Origin: Tsukamurella tyrosinosolvens
GTDB taxonomy: Bacteria > Actinomycetota > Actinomycetes > Mycobacteriales > Mycobacteriaceae
DNA length: 64,000 bases
Assembly (NCBI RefSeq): GCF_900104775.1
Contig: NZ_FNSA01000003.1
Location: 4,836,001 to 4,900,000, forward strand
Direction: 5' to 3'
Positions 54,557 through 63,311 of this stretch are shown in pieces. Each line of letters opens with the position of its first letter. Position 1 is the first letter of the stretch. Position numbers and translations under genes: made by a program. The notes under the pieces are model-generated. The model made no database searches and was not told where the DNA came from. It worked only from the letters and a program-made list of their open reading frames with translations.

Positions 54557-55516
54557 GTGTCCACACCTCATTCCGGCGTCCCCGTGTGCGTCCTCGGCCT
54601 CGGCCTGATCGGCGGATCGATCCTCCGCGCCCTCGGCCGCACGGGACGCCCCGCCTACGGCTGGAACCGCTCGGCCGCCGCCGTCGACGACGCCGGAGCC
54701 GCCGGCTTCGACGCCTCGTCGGACCTCGCCGCGACCCTGCGTCGCGCGGAGGAGGGCGGGCACGTCGTCGTGGTCGCGGTGCCCGTCCCCGCGCTCGACG
54801 GGGTGCTCGCCGCCGTCGCGGAGCACGCCCCGAACGCCTGGCTGACCGACGCGGTGAGCGTCAAGGGCGACGTCGCGCGGCGGGTCGCCGCCGCCGGCCT
54901 GACGGGGCGGTACGCGGGCGGCCACCCGATGGCCGGGACCGCCTTCTCCGGCTGGGAGGCCACCGACGCCGCGCTGTTCGACGGCGCGACCTGGGTGGTC
55001 ACCGCCGACGACGAGACCCCGGCGGACGCCTGGCGCCTCGCCGCGAGCGTCGGGCTGGACTGCGGGGCGGCCATCGTGCCCGCGGGATCCACCGAGCACG
55101 ACGCTGCCGTCGCGCGGATCTCGCACTCCGTGCACGTGGTGGCCGAGGCCGTCGCGATCACCGCCGAGCTCGACCCGGCCGCGAAGCAGCTGGCCCTCTC
55201 GCTGGCCGCGAGCAGCTTCCGCGACGTCACGCGCGTGGCGGGCACGGCCCCGTCGCTGGTGAACGCGATGTGCGAGGCGAACGCCCCGGCACTCCTCGAC
55301 GCGCTCGACGACACCATCGCGGAACTGCGGGCCGCGCGGGCGGAGCTCGCCGAACGGGGCACCGTCGGCGCGATCACCGAGCGCGGCTACGCGGCGCGCC
55401 GGAGGTACGAGAACGCCCGCCGCACCCCGTTCTCCCCCGTGCTCGACGGGGCGGGGTGGCAGCGGGCGCTGCGCGAGGCCGGCCACGCCGGGGGCGTGGT
55501 CACGGCACTCGACTGA
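54557..55516 (+). CDS. tyrA: Prephenate dehydrogenase
   Basis: 319 residues from GTG 54557. The NAD(P) loop is VCVLGLGLIGGSILRAL (11-27). GGHPMAGTAFSGWEATDAALFDGATWVV and ISHSVHVVAEA hold the substrate-site histidines. It makes 4-hydroxyphenylpyruvate in tyrosine synthesis. No ACT domain is attached. The order tadA, partner, tyrA is the same as I recall in M. tuberculosis. Confidence 0.92.
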   Translation: MSTPHSGVPVCVLGLGLIGGSILRALGRTGRPAYGWNRSAAAVDDAGAAGFDASSDLAATLRRAEEGGHVVVVAVPVPALDGVLAAVAEHAPNAWLTDAVSVKGDVARRVAAAGLTGRYAGGHPMAGTAFSGWEATDAALFDGATWVVTADDETPADAWRLAASVGLDCGAAIVPAGSTEHDAAVARISHSVHVVAEAVAITAELDPAAKQLALSLAASSFRDVTRVAGTAPSLVNAMCEANAPALLDALDDTIAELRAARAELAERGTVGAITERGYAARRRYENARRTPFSPVLDGAGWQRALREAGHAGGVVTALD

Positions 55517-56131
55517 CTACTCGACGCGGCTCGACAGGCCCGGGTAGTCGACGATGAAGCCGTCGGCGTCGACGGACACCTTCGAGCTGCTGATCGGGGA
55601 GATCACCGTGATGCCGTCGGCGGCACCGTCGTAGTTGATGACCGTCTCCTTGACCGCGAGGCTGGGCAGGTCGACGTACACGACCGGCACGTCGATCTCC
55701 TCGGGGTGGCTCTGCAGGTCGAACCGTCGGATCGTGAGGGCGTTGAAGAACGCGGACTTGAGCACGTCGACGCTGAGCGCACCGGAGAAGAAGCCGCGCT
55801 CGGAGCCCTGCGCGCCCTGCACGAGCCAGTGGTTCTCGCCGTCGCGCGCGATCGTCACCTGCGCCTCGCCGGCCTCGGTGAGGGCGTGCACGGAGAGCCG
55901 CTTGGTGACGCCCTCGTCGTCGGTGACCAGGTCGTACGAGGCGTTGAAGGCCGGGCCCTCGGCCGACGGGGCCGCGATGATCCGGCCGTAGGCCTTGATC
56001 CGGTCGCCCGTGAGCTGCACGCGCACCGACTCGAGGAGGTTCCCGTCCTCGGACCGCCAGGTGAGGATCCTGGGCCAGCTCGCGCCGGTGATCACGGTGG
56101 CCACTGCGTCTGCGGATGTAGGGGTACTCAC
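55517..56131 (-). CDS. Putative glycolipid-binding-domain protein (DUF1089)
   Basis: 204 residues. The DUF1089 pattern is seen in RILTWRSEDGNLLESVRVQLTGDRIKAYGRIIA and ENHWLVQGAQGSERGFFSGALSVDVLKSAFFNALTIRR, ending with VPVVYVDLPSLAVKE. No signal peptide. It starts with 1 nt between its stop and that of tyrA. The function is unknown. Confidence 0.82.
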   Translation of the reverse strand: MSTPTSADAVATVITGASWPRILTWRSEDGNLLESVRVQLTGDRIKAYGRIIAAPSAEGPAFNASYDLVTDDEGVTKRLSVHALTEAGEAQVTIARDGENHWLVQGAQGSERGFFSGALSVDVLKSAFFNALTIRRFDLQSHPEEIDVPVVYVDLPSLAVKETVINYDGAADGITVISPISSSKVSVDADGFIVDYPGLSSRVE

Positions 56132-56240
56132 GTCCCCTACGGTAACTCCTCACATAGGGCGCGAACGAACCCCTGTGGCCGGTGGACGCCCCGCGGAGCC
56201 GCTGTGCGTCCGCTCACACGGGGCGTGCCCATCGAGCCCG

Positions 56241-56633
56241 CTACAGGGCGGCGACGGCCTCGAGCTCGACGACCTGATCGTCGTAGCGGAGCCGGCTGAC
56301 GCCGACGATCGACACGGGCGGCAGGTCCACGAAGACCTCGGCCAGCGTCTCGCCCGCGACCTGCAGGTCCACCTGCAGATGCTCGGCGACGAAGACCGTG
56401 AGCCGGGCGACGTCGGACAGCTGCGCGCCGCGCTCGCCCAGGATCACCCGGAGGTTCGCGACGGCCGCGCGGACCTGGCCCTGCACGTCGCCCGGGGCGA
56501 CGGTGGTGCCGCCCTGGTCGAGCGGGGCGACGCCGGCGACGTGCAGGGTGGCGCCCGCGGGCACCGTCGCGCTGTACGCGTGCTCGACCGCCGTGGTCAG
56601 CTGGTCCGAGCCGTGGAGCTGCACCTCACCCAT
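56241..56633 (-). CDS. RidA-family protein
   Basis: 130 residues from ATG 56633. The YjgF/RidA trimer fold is evident: YSATVPAGATLHVAGVAPLDQGG, VQGQVRAAVANLRVILGERGAQLSDVARLTVFVAE and PPVSIVGVSRLRYDDQVVELEAVA. The arginine that contacts the substrate carboxylate in RidA is present as Arg in VSRLR. Likely a deaminase of reactive enamines. It lies 2 nt after the DUF6918-like gene. Confidence 0.87.
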   Translation of the reverse strand: MGEVQLHGSDQLTTAVEHAYSATVPAGATLHVAGVAPLDQGGTTVAPGDVQGQVRAAVANLRVILGERGAQLSDVARLTVFVAEHLQVDLQVAGETLAEVFVDLPPVSIVGVSRLRYDDQVVELEAVAAL

Positions 56634-56635
56634 GA

Positions 56636-57076
56636 TCAGGCGGCGTTCTTCTGGACGGCCGCGCCGACGCGGGGCAGCGCCGCGACGACGTTCTCCTTGG
56701 CCTTGCCGCGCAGGCTCGAGTAGGCCTTGCGCAGCGCGGGCTGGCTGGTGGACTCGGCCTTCTTGTCGGTGACGGCGAGCAGCGCGTCGCCGACGGCGTC
56801 GCCGCGGGCCGCGAGGAACTGGCCGAAGTCGCCGGGGCCCTGGGCCTGGAACTCGGTCCAGAAGGGGTCGAGCGCGGCGGCGAAGTCGGGCAGCAGCTTG
56901 GTCAGCGCCGACTCGATGACGTTCGGGGAGACCTTCTTGACCGCGGAGTACGCGGTCTTGATGACGGTGCCGGACAGCCCGCTCTTGTCCCCCACCTCGG
57001 CTTCGACGACCGACGCGAAGTCGGCGACGACGGCCGGCTGGCGCGCGGGATCGAGGAGCGTGGTGGTCAGCGACAT
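56636..57076 (-). CDS. Small helical protein (DUF6918-like)
   Basis: 146 residues, mainly helical, with MSLTTTLLDPARQPAVVADFASVVEAEVGDKSGLSGTVIKTAYSAVKKVSP at the start and KAYSSLRGKAKENVVAALPRVG near the end. The pattern resembles a family common in mycolata with no known role. It forms an operon with the RidA gene. Confidence 0.75.
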   Translation of the reverse strand: MSLTTTLLDPARQPAVVADFASVVEAEVGDKSGLSGTVIKTAYSAVKKVSPNVIESALTKLLPDFAAALDPFWTEFQAQGPGDFGQFLAARGDAVGDALLAVTDKKAESTSQPALRKAYSSLRGKAKENVVAALPRVGAAVQKNAA

Positions 57077-57180
57077 GGGGTACCTCCGGGTGTGGCTCGG
57101 GCGATTGCGAGAACGAGCTTATCGGGCCTCCCGGCGGCGTGTGGGGTGCTGCATCCGCGCTGATCGGGACCTGCCGGGAA

Positions 57181-57208
57181 TGCAACTGTTCTGCATCGGA
57201 TCTGCAAC
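57181..57208. promoter_or_regulatory. Three 11-bp-spaced TGCA(A/T)C repeats before the CocE-type gene
   Basis: TGCAAC at 57181, TGCATC at 57192 and TGCAAC at 57203 fall on one face of the helix, about 70-95 nt before the hydrolase ATG. The same motif set lies before the aldehyde dehydrogenase gene at 60586-60612. The regulator at 59336 is the likely binder. Confidence 0.6.
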
Positions 57209-57276
57209 AACCGCACCCGCGGTTTGTGAGGTTCGTCACCCGTGCTCTAGGTTGACGATTGAAGGAAGGGGTTGCA

Positions 57277-59304
57277 ATGGTGACCAGCCGATCCGGTAGA
57301 GCGAACGCACGACTGTCCGGCGTGCGCATCCCGCTCTGGGACCGCAGCCCCGCGCTGCCCGCCCCGTCGGGCGGCGAGCACCACCCGCGCGTCGACCACA
57401 CGCTCCCCCTCGGCGATCCCACCGGCGGCGCCGACGCGCTCGCCTGGCGCGAGGCCGTCGACGGCCGGCTCACCTACCCGCGGGTCCACATCGACCGCAA
57501 CGTCGACATCCGCATGTCCGACGGGGTGGTCCTGCGGGCCACCGTCGTGCGGCCCGCCGAGCTCGACGGGGTGCCCGTCGAGCGCCCCTACCCCGCGATC
57601 CTCAACCTCAACCCGTACAACCGCATGGTCGTCGACGCCATCGACGAGACCACGCACGCCGCCTTCGTCGGGCCGGCGCTGACGAACGCCTCGAAGGCGC
57701 TCACGGGCGGGACGGTCGACTTCTCGGGCGGCCTGCTCCAGGGCTTCGGCATCAACCGCCGACTCGTGCGCAGCGGCTACGTGCAGGTGATCGTCGACGT
57801 CCGGGGCACCGGGACCTCGCACGGCGTGTGGCAGATCCTCGGCCCGCGCGAGCAGCTGGACTCCGTCGAGGTGCTGCGCTGGGCCCGTGCGCAGGACTGG
57901 TGCGACGGCACGCTCGGCATGGGTGGCTGGTCGTACTCGGCGATCAACTCGTTGCAGGCCGCGGGGCACGCGCCCGAGGGGCTGGGCGCGGTCTTCGCGA
58001 TCGAGGGCAGCGAGGACATCGTCCGCGACATCTACATCACCGGCGGCCTCCCGTCGGTGTTCATCCCGCTGTGGCTCGGCGCCGTGAACGCCCTCAAGTG
58101 GCTGTACAACCCGCGCACGCTGCTCCGCGACACCGTGAACGGCAACGTCTTCCGCTGGCTGCACAGCCGCCTGGTCTCGCCGGCGACGGAGATCTCGTCA
58201 GTGGTGACGGGCGTGCTCACCGGCCGCGATCCCCGCGTCAACGACAACCCGTACTTCACCGAGCGGAACGCGAAGATCGAGGCGATCACCGCCCCGACGT
58301 TCCTGTTCGGCGGGTGGCACGACCTCTTCGGCCGCAGCACGCCGCGCATGTACTCGCGGCTCAACCTGCCCGCGGGCCGCAAGCAGATGGTGATCACCGA
58401 CGGTTACCACTTCGACATGGGCGCCGGCTTCGGCGGCACGCAGGCGCCGCCGCGCATCGACGTCCTCGAGCGGGCCTGGTACGACCGCTGGCTCAAGGGC
58501 ATCGACAACGGCGTCGACCGGTACGGCCCCGTCACGCTGCAGCAGCAGGGCGGCGGCTGGAGCGCGGGCGAGTCCTTCCCCCGCGCGGGTGCCCGCACCC
58601 GGCGGCTCTACGCGACCCCGGCACCGTCGGGCACGGCGGCGCACGCCAAGTACGACGGTGGCCTCGCGACCGTCCCGGAGCGCCGGCGCGCGTCCGCATC
58701 CACGCGGATCGACCTACGCGGCCTCGCTTCGCCCGACCTGACGCAGGTGCTGGCCGGGCTGACGAAGGCCGTCCCGGCGCTGGAGAACGCCGGCGTGCAG
58801 GAGCGCGGCGCGATCTCCTTCACGTCGCCGCCCGCCGGTGTGCCGGTGCAGCTCAGCGGGGCGATCAACGTCCACCTCGTGACACAGTGCGAGGGCGAGG
58901 AGGCGATCTGGACGGTCACCGTCAACGACGTCGCGCCCGACGGCACGTCGACGGTCCTCTCCGGCGGCGCCCTCATGGCCTCGAACCGCGCCCTCGACCC
59001 GGCGCGCAGCACCTACGACCTCGACGGCGAGCTGCTCGAAGCCTTCCACCCGCTCACCTGGTCCGCGAAGCAGCAGGTGGTGGCGGGCGAGACGATCGAG
59101 CTCGACGTCGACGTGGTGCCCACCGACGCCGTGCTCGAGGAGGGGCATCGCCTGCGCGTGGACGTCTACGCCGGCAGCGTGCCCCGCTACCTGGCCACGG
59201 TTCCCGACCTGGTGAAGACCCGGTTCGGCAAGCAGACGGTGCTGCTCAGTCCCGAGCAGCCGTCCTACGTGAGCCTGCAGATCGTGGGCGATCCGGGCTG
59301 GTGA
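57277..59304 (+). CDS. CocE/NonD-family hydrolase (X-Pro dipeptidyl-peptidase-like)
   Basis: 675 residues from ATG 57277, with AAGGAAGGGG before it. The S15 hydrolase has nucleophile Ser219 in GGWSYSAIN, the Asp-bearing FLFGGWHDLFGR and His in DGYHFD. A C-terminal jelly-roll domain (PVQLSGAINVHLVTQCEGEEAIWTVTVNDVAPDG) completes the CocE architecture. It hydrolyses esters or amides, substrate unknown. The GAF regulator and aldehyde dehydrogenase follow, so an ester yielding an alcohol/aldehyde is a plausible substrate. A TTG at 57259 is an alternative start. Confidence 0.88.
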   Translation: MVTSRSGRANARLSGVRIPLWDRSPALPAPSGGEHHPRVDHTLPLGDPTGGADALAWREAVDGRLTYPRVHIDRNVDIRMSDGVVLRATVVRPAELDGVPVERPYPAILNLNPYNRMVVDAIDETTHAAFVGPALTNASKALTGGTVDFSGGLLQGFGINRRLVRSGYVQVIVDVRGTGTSHGVWQILGPREQLDSVEVLRWARAQDWCDGTLGMGGWSYSAINSLQAAGHAPEGLGAVFAIEGSEDIVRDIYITGGLPSVFIPLWLGAVNALKWLYNPRTLLRDTVNGNVFRWLHSRLVSPATEISSVVTGVLTGRDPRVNDNPYFTERNAKIEAITAPTFLFGGWHDLFGRSTPRMYSRLNLPAGRKQMVITDGYHFDMGAGFGGTQAPPRIDVLERAWYDRWLKGIDNGVDRYGPVTLQQQGGGWSAGESFPRAGARTRRLYATPAPSGTAAHAKYDGGLATVPERRRASASTRIDLRGLASPDLTQVLAGLTKAVPALENAGVQERGAISFTSPPAGVPVQLSGAINVHLVTQCEGEEAIWTVTVNDVAPDGTSTVLSGGALMASNRALDPARSTYDLDGELLEAFHPLTWSAKQQVVAGETIELDVDVVPTDAVLEEGHRLRVDVYAGSVPRYLATVPDLVKTRFGKQTVLLSPEQPSYVSLQIVGDPGW

Positions 59305-59335
59305 CCGCCCTTTCCGGGCTATCGTCGGAAGCACG

Positions 59336-60568
59336 ATGGTGACCGGTTCCCACGCCGTCGCGTCCGCGGGTGCGGCCGCGCGGCTGCACAGCATGTTCGT
59401 CGACGGTGCGGTCGACGAGTCCGCGCTGCGCGCGTCCCAGTTGCGGCACCTCATCGCCGAGAGCTGGCAGCGCAGCCGCGACCTGGGCGTGAACCCGGAC
59501 GGGGAGGCCCCGTCGGGCGACGGCGCGCTCGACGCCCTGCGCGCCCGGAACCCCCTGTCCGGCGTGATGCCGGTGATCCGGCGGCTCCTCGTGGACGACT
59601 CCGCCGGCGCGATGGTGGCCGTGGGCGACCGGGACGGAACTCTGCTGTGGGTGGAGGGCGACGGTGCCGCCGTCCGCCGGGCCGCCGCGATGAACTTCAT
59701 CCCGGGCGCGAACTGGAGCGAGACCGCGGCGGGGACCAACGCACCCGGCACCGCGCTGGCGCTCGACACGGAGGTGCAGATCGCCGGGTCGGAGCACTTC
59801 GCGCGGCGGGCGCACCGGTGGAACTGCACCGCGGTCCCGGTGCACGACCCGGTGACCCGCGCGCCGATCGGCGTGCTCGACGTGACCGGCGGCCCCGAGG
59901 TCGCGACGCCGCAGGCCCTGGCGCTGGTGCGGGCCGCGGCGATGGCCGTCGAGGGGCAGCTGGCGATCCTGCGGCTGACCCCGCCCGCCCCCGCGGCCGG
60001 CCCGCGGCTGCGGCTGCTGGGCGGCCGCCCGGTGCTCGAGAAGGACGGCGGCGAGGTGCCGCTCACGGGCCGGCACGCCGACATCCTCGCGCTGCTCGCG
60101 CGGCACCCCGAGGGCCTGACCGCCGACCACCTGGCGCTGCTGCTCGACGAGCGCGACCTCGATGTCGTGACCGTCCGCGCGGAGGTCTCGCGGCTGCGCA
60201 AGACGGTGGGTGCCGACCTACTGGGCTCGCGCCCCTACCGGCTGCTGGGGGCGCTGGCCTCCGACGCCGACGACGCCGCGCGCGCCATCCGCGCGGGCCG
60301 GGTCGCGGACGCCCTCGCGGTCTACCGCGGGCCGCTGCTGCCCAATTCGGGGGCGCCCGGCGTCGCGCGGCTGCGCACCGAGCTGGCGGGCAGCCTCCGG
60401 TCGGCCGTGCTCGCGAGCCGGGATCTGGGCCTGCTGCGACGGTGGCTCGACCTCCCCGACGCGCGCGACGACGAGCACGGCTGGCGGGTGCTGCGCGCGC
60501 ACGGCGATGCGCGTGCCCGCGCGGAGGCCGACGGCCGGCTCGCGGCGATCGCGATCGACCTGGCCTGA
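59336..60568 (+). CDS. GAF-domain regulator with DNA-binding C-terminus (AcoR-like, no AAA domain)
   Basis: 410 residues. The N-terminus resembles AcoR-type activators ([20 protein letters not shown]), followed by a GAF domain ([19 protein letters not shown] ... [22 protein letters not shown]). The sigma-54 ATPase domain is missing. The C-terminus has a winged helix of the response type ([50 protein letters not shown]). In actinobacteria such proteins sit next to acetaldehyde or alcohol dehydrogenase genes and control them. It lies 31 nt after the hydrolase. Confidence 0.85.
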   Translation: MVTGSHAVASAGAAARLHSMFVDGAVDESALRASQLRHLIAESWQRSRDLGVNPDGEAPSGDGALDALRARNPLSGVMPVIRRLLVDDSAGAMVAVGDRDGTLLWVEGDGAAVRRAAAMNFIPGANWSETAAGTNAPGTALALDTEVQIAGSEHFARRAHRWNCTAVPVHDPVTRAPIGVLDVTGGPEVATPQALALVRAAAMAVEGQLAILRLTPPAPAAGPRLRLLGGRPVLEKDGGEVPLTGRHADILALLARHPEGLTADHLALLLDERDLDVVTVRAEVSRLRKTVGADLLGSRPYRLLGALASDADDAARAIRAGRVADALAVYRGPLLPNSGAPGVARLRTELAGSLRSAVLASRDLGLLRRWLDLPDARDDEHGWRVLRAHGDARARAEADGRLAAIAIDLA

Positions 60569-60585
60569 CCTGGGCGGATCAGGGC

Positions 60586-60612
60586 TGCAACCGACTGCAA
60601 CGTTGTTGCAAC
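60586..60612. promoter_or_regulatory. Three TGCAAC repeats before the aldehyde dehydrogenase
   Basis: TGCAAC at 60586, 60596 and 60607 (spacing 10 and 11). The middle copy forms with GTT and GTTGCA a palindrome (60596-60610). It lies about 60-85 nt before the dehydrogenase ATG, a position for an activator. Confidence 0.65.
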
Positions 60613-60669
60613 GGTCACTGCGTAGGGTGGAATGTGACTGACATCACGCCACTCATCTGGAGGTCCGCC

Positions 60670-62193
60670 ATGACCGTTTACGCACGCCCCGGGGCCGCCG
60701 GCTCCCTCATGAGCTACCAGTCCCGCTACGACAACTGGATCGGCGGCGAGTGGGTCGCCCCGGTCAAGGGCCAGTACTTCGAGAACGTCACCCCGGTCAC
60801 CGGCCAGGGCTTCTGCGAGGTGGCGCGGTCCACCGCCGAGGACATCGAGCTGGCGCTGGACGCCGCGCACGCGGCCGCCCCCGCCTGGGGCAAGACCGCG
60901 CCGGCCGTCCGCGCGGGGATCCTGCTCAAGATCGCCGATCGCATGGAGGCCAACCTCGAGTCGATCGCCCTCGCCGAGTCCTGGGACAACGGCAAGCCGA
61001 TCCGCGAGACCCTCAATGCGGACATCCCCCTCGCCATCGACCACTTCCGGTACTTCGCGTCGTGCCTGCGCTCCCAGGAGGGCGGGATCTCGGAGATCGA
61101 CGAGAACACCGTCGCGTACCACTTCCACGAGCCGCTCGGCGTGGTCGGCCAGATCATCCCGTGGAACTTCCCGATCCTCATGGCCGTGTGGAAGCTGGCG
61201 CCCGCGCTGGCCGCCGGCAACGCGATCGTCCTGAAGCCCGCCGAGCAGACCCCGGTGTCGGTGCTGTACCTGTGGTCGCTCATCGGCGACCTGCTGCCCG
61301 CGGGCGTGGTGAACATCGTCAACGGCTTCGGCCTGGAGGCCGGCAAGCCGCTGGCCTCGTCGAAGCGGATCCGCAAGATCGCCTTCACCGGCGAGACCAC
61401 CACGGGCAAGCTGATCGCGGGCTACGCCGCCGACAACCTCATCCCCGTGACCCTGGAGCTGGGCGGCAAGAGCCCGAACGTCTTCTTCAAGGACGTCATG
61501 GCCGCGAACGACGACTACCAGGACAAGGCCCTCGAGGGCTTCACGATGTTCGCGCTCAACCAGGGCGAGGTCTGCACCTGCCCGTCGCGCGCGCTGCTGG
61601 AGAAGCCGATCTTCGACGAGTTCCTCGAGCTCGGCTCCATCCGCACCAAGTCGATCATCCAGGGCGACCCGCTGGACACCGACACCATGATCGGCGCGCA
61701 GGCCTCGAAGGAGCAGCACGAGAAGATCCTGTCGTACATCGAGATCGGTAAGAACGAGGGCGCGACCCTGGTGACCGGCGGCGAGGCGGCCGACCTGGGC
61801 GGCGATCTGTCGGGCGGCTACTACATCCAGCCGACGATCTTCTCCGGCACGAACGACATGCGGATCTTCCAGGAGGAGATCTTCGGCCCGGTGCTCGCGG
61901 TGACGTCCTTCGACGGCTACGACAACGCGATGGAGATCGCCAACGACACCCGCTACGGCCTCGGCGCCGGCGTGTGGTCGCGCAACGGCGACGTCGCCTA
62001 CCGCGCTGGCCGCGACATCCAGGCCGGCCGCGTCTGGACGAACACCTACCACCAGTACCCGGCGCACGCGGCGTTCGGCGGCTACAAGGACTCGGGCATC
62101 GGCCGTGAGAACCACAAGATGATGCTCGATCACTACCAGCAGACCAAGAACCTGCTGGTCTCGTACGCACCGGGTGCGCAGGGCTTCTTCTGA
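60670..62193 (+). CDS. Aldehyde dehydrogenase (acetaldehyde type)
   Basis: 507 residues from ATG 60670, with GGAGG 6 nt upstream. The catalytic Cys302 is in [11 protein letters not shown], the general base Glu in [12 protein letters not shown], and the N-terminal part reads [31 protein letters not shown], as in ExaC/AldA acetaldehyde dehydrogenases. It oxidises acetaldehyde or similar aldehydes with NAD. It should be induced through the GAF regulator upstream. A GC-rich terminator follows. Confidence 0.93.
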   Translation: MTVYARPGAAGSLMSYQSRYDNWIGGEWVAPVKGQYFENVTPVTGQGFCEVARSTAEDIELALDAAHAAAPAWGKTAPAVRAGILLKIADRMEANLESIALAESWDNGKPIRETLNADIPLAIDHFRYFASCLRSQEGGISEIDENTVAYHFHEPLGVVGQIIPWNFPILMAVWKLAPALAAGNAIVLKPAEQTPVSVLYLWSLIGDLLPAGVVNIVNGFGLEAGKPLASSKRIRKIAFTGETTTGKLIAGYAADNLIPVTLELGGKSPNVFFKDVMAANDDYQDKALEGFTMFALNQGEVCTCPSRALLEKPIFDEFLELGSIRTKSIIQGDPLDTDTMIGAQASKEQHEKILSYIEIGKNEGATLVTGGEAADLGGDLSGGYYIQPTIFSGTNDMRIFQEEIFGPVLAVTSFDGYDNAMEIANDTRYGLGAGVWSRNGDVAYRAGRDIQAGRVWTNTYHQYPAHAAFGGYKDSGIGRENHKMMLDHYQQTKNLLVSYAPGAQGFF

Positions 62194-62224
62194 TCCCCTG
62201 CCCGGGCTACGCCTGAGGGTGTCC

Positions 62225-62257
62225 GCGGCGCCGTCCCCCATCCGGGGGCGGCGCCGC
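62225..62257 (+). terminator. GC-rich terminator after the aldehyde dehydrogenase
   Basis: GCGGCGCCG-T-CCCCC (62225-62239) pairs with GGGGG-CGGCGCCGC (62244-62257), leaving one bulged base and a four-base loop. It starts 31 nt after the stop codon. Confidence 0.7.
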
Positions 62258-62595
62258 TCGCACGTCCGGGTGCTCCTGCCCGACGGTGCGCGGCCGGCCG
62301 GCAGGGCAGCGGGCCGCCGGCGGCGTGTGGGGTCGTGTTGCTCACGCAAGCCATGCGTCCCACGCATACCCGCGAACACGCAGGTTCCAGCTGTTTCATG
62401 GGACCGATCGATGCGCGATCCGCATACCCCGCCTTCGCTGCCACTTCGCTCCAACCGGATGAGCTCTGTGGAGCTCGCCCGCCCGCCGATCTTCGGTCCA
62501 ATCCTGCGACGACACGCCAACGATCCCTCGCCGACATGCACCGAAGATCGGACTGAGCGATCCGCTGTCCGCTGTTCCCGCCCGACGGTGCCGCC
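62258..62595. other. Gene-free stretch with a 12-bp inverted repeat
   Basis: No convincing gene in about 340 bp. It contains ATGCGTcccACGCAT near 62354 and a perfect 12-bp inverted repeat (CCGATCTTCGGT 62486-62497, ACCGAAGATCGG 62540-62551) with a 42-nt loop. Base composition is less G+C-rich than the flanks. It may be the remains of a transferred element next to the toxin/antitoxin pair. Confidence 0.5.
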
Positions 62596-63000
62596 TCACA
62601 CCGTCCGGTAGGTGGCCCCGACCGCCTCGTAGGTGCGCGGCGCCCGCAGGTCAGCGGTCAGGAGTGTCATTCCGTGGTGCGCCGCGGTTGCACCCACCAG
62701 CGCGTCGTAGGTCGCGCCGCCGCCGATTCCGCGCGCCCCCAGGGCCTCCACCACCCGTCGGTGCTCAGCGGCGGGAAGATCGATCAAGGGTGCGTCGACG
62801 CCTGCGATGAGCGCGGCGGCCTGCACCGGCGAGAGACGATTCTCGGGGAGCCTGGTGAGCACGCTGAAGGTCTCCATCAGCACATGCGCGGGCACCGCGA
62901 ACTCCTGCTGCGCCAACGCGAATGCGCACCTGGTGTGCGCATGGTGCCAGGACAGCAACGACGGAAGCAGGACGCTGGTGTCGCACGCTAGCGCGGCCAC
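62596..63000 (-). CDS. PIN-domain ribonuclease toxin (VapC-like)
   Basis: 134 residues from GTG 63000. The PIN acids are Asp7 (ACDTSVLL), Glu43 (METF), Asp99 (YDALV) and Asp117 (TADLRA). Such toxins cut RNA when free of antitoxin. The start overlaps the antitoxin end by 13 nt, the classic arrangement. All four catalytic acids are present, so it is probably functional. Confidence 0.88.
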   Translation of the reverse strand: MAALACDTSVLLPSLLSWHHAHTRCAFALAQQEFAVPAHVLMETFSVLTRLPENRLSPVQAAALIAGVDAPLIDLPAAEHRRVVEALGARGIGGGATYDALVGATAAHHGMTLLTADLRAPRTYEAVGATYRTV

Positions 63001-63242
63001 TGCCGGACCTCTTCGAGGGTCCGACGGACCATCTCGTCGGTCAGTGGCGGAATCGGCTCCCGCGGTACGGCCTTCGGAAACGGGTGGCCCGGCACGATGT
63101 CGATCTCAACAGGTGCCACCTCGATCTCGATGCGCCCGTCTGCGAACGTCACGTCCACTGCCCTCCCCGCGCTCAACCCCATCGCGTCCCGGATCGCCTT
63201 CGGCACCACGATCCGGCCCGCCCCGTCGATGGTCGTTCTCAT
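62988..63242 (-). CDS. AbrB/MazE-type antitoxin
   Basis: 84 residues. The swapped-hairpin AbrB domain is MRTTIDGAGRIVVPKAIRDAMGLSAGRAVDVTFADGRIEIE. A C-terminal toxin-binding tail follows (IPPLTDEMVRRTLEEVRQWPR). It neutralises the PIN toxin and probably represses the operon. The AT-richer sequence just upstream (near 63243-63265) is the likely operator region. Confidence 0.88.
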   Translation of the reverse strand: MRTTIDGAGRIVVPKAIRDAMGLSAGRAVDVTFADGRIEIEVAPVEIDIVPGHPFPKAVPREPIPPLTDEMVRRTLEEVRQWPR

Positions 63243-63311
63243 ACCATTTTCCTACCATCACTCCTGCCATATGTCGATGCGTTCGCACAACCACCCGCGT
63301 AGCCTGGCCGG

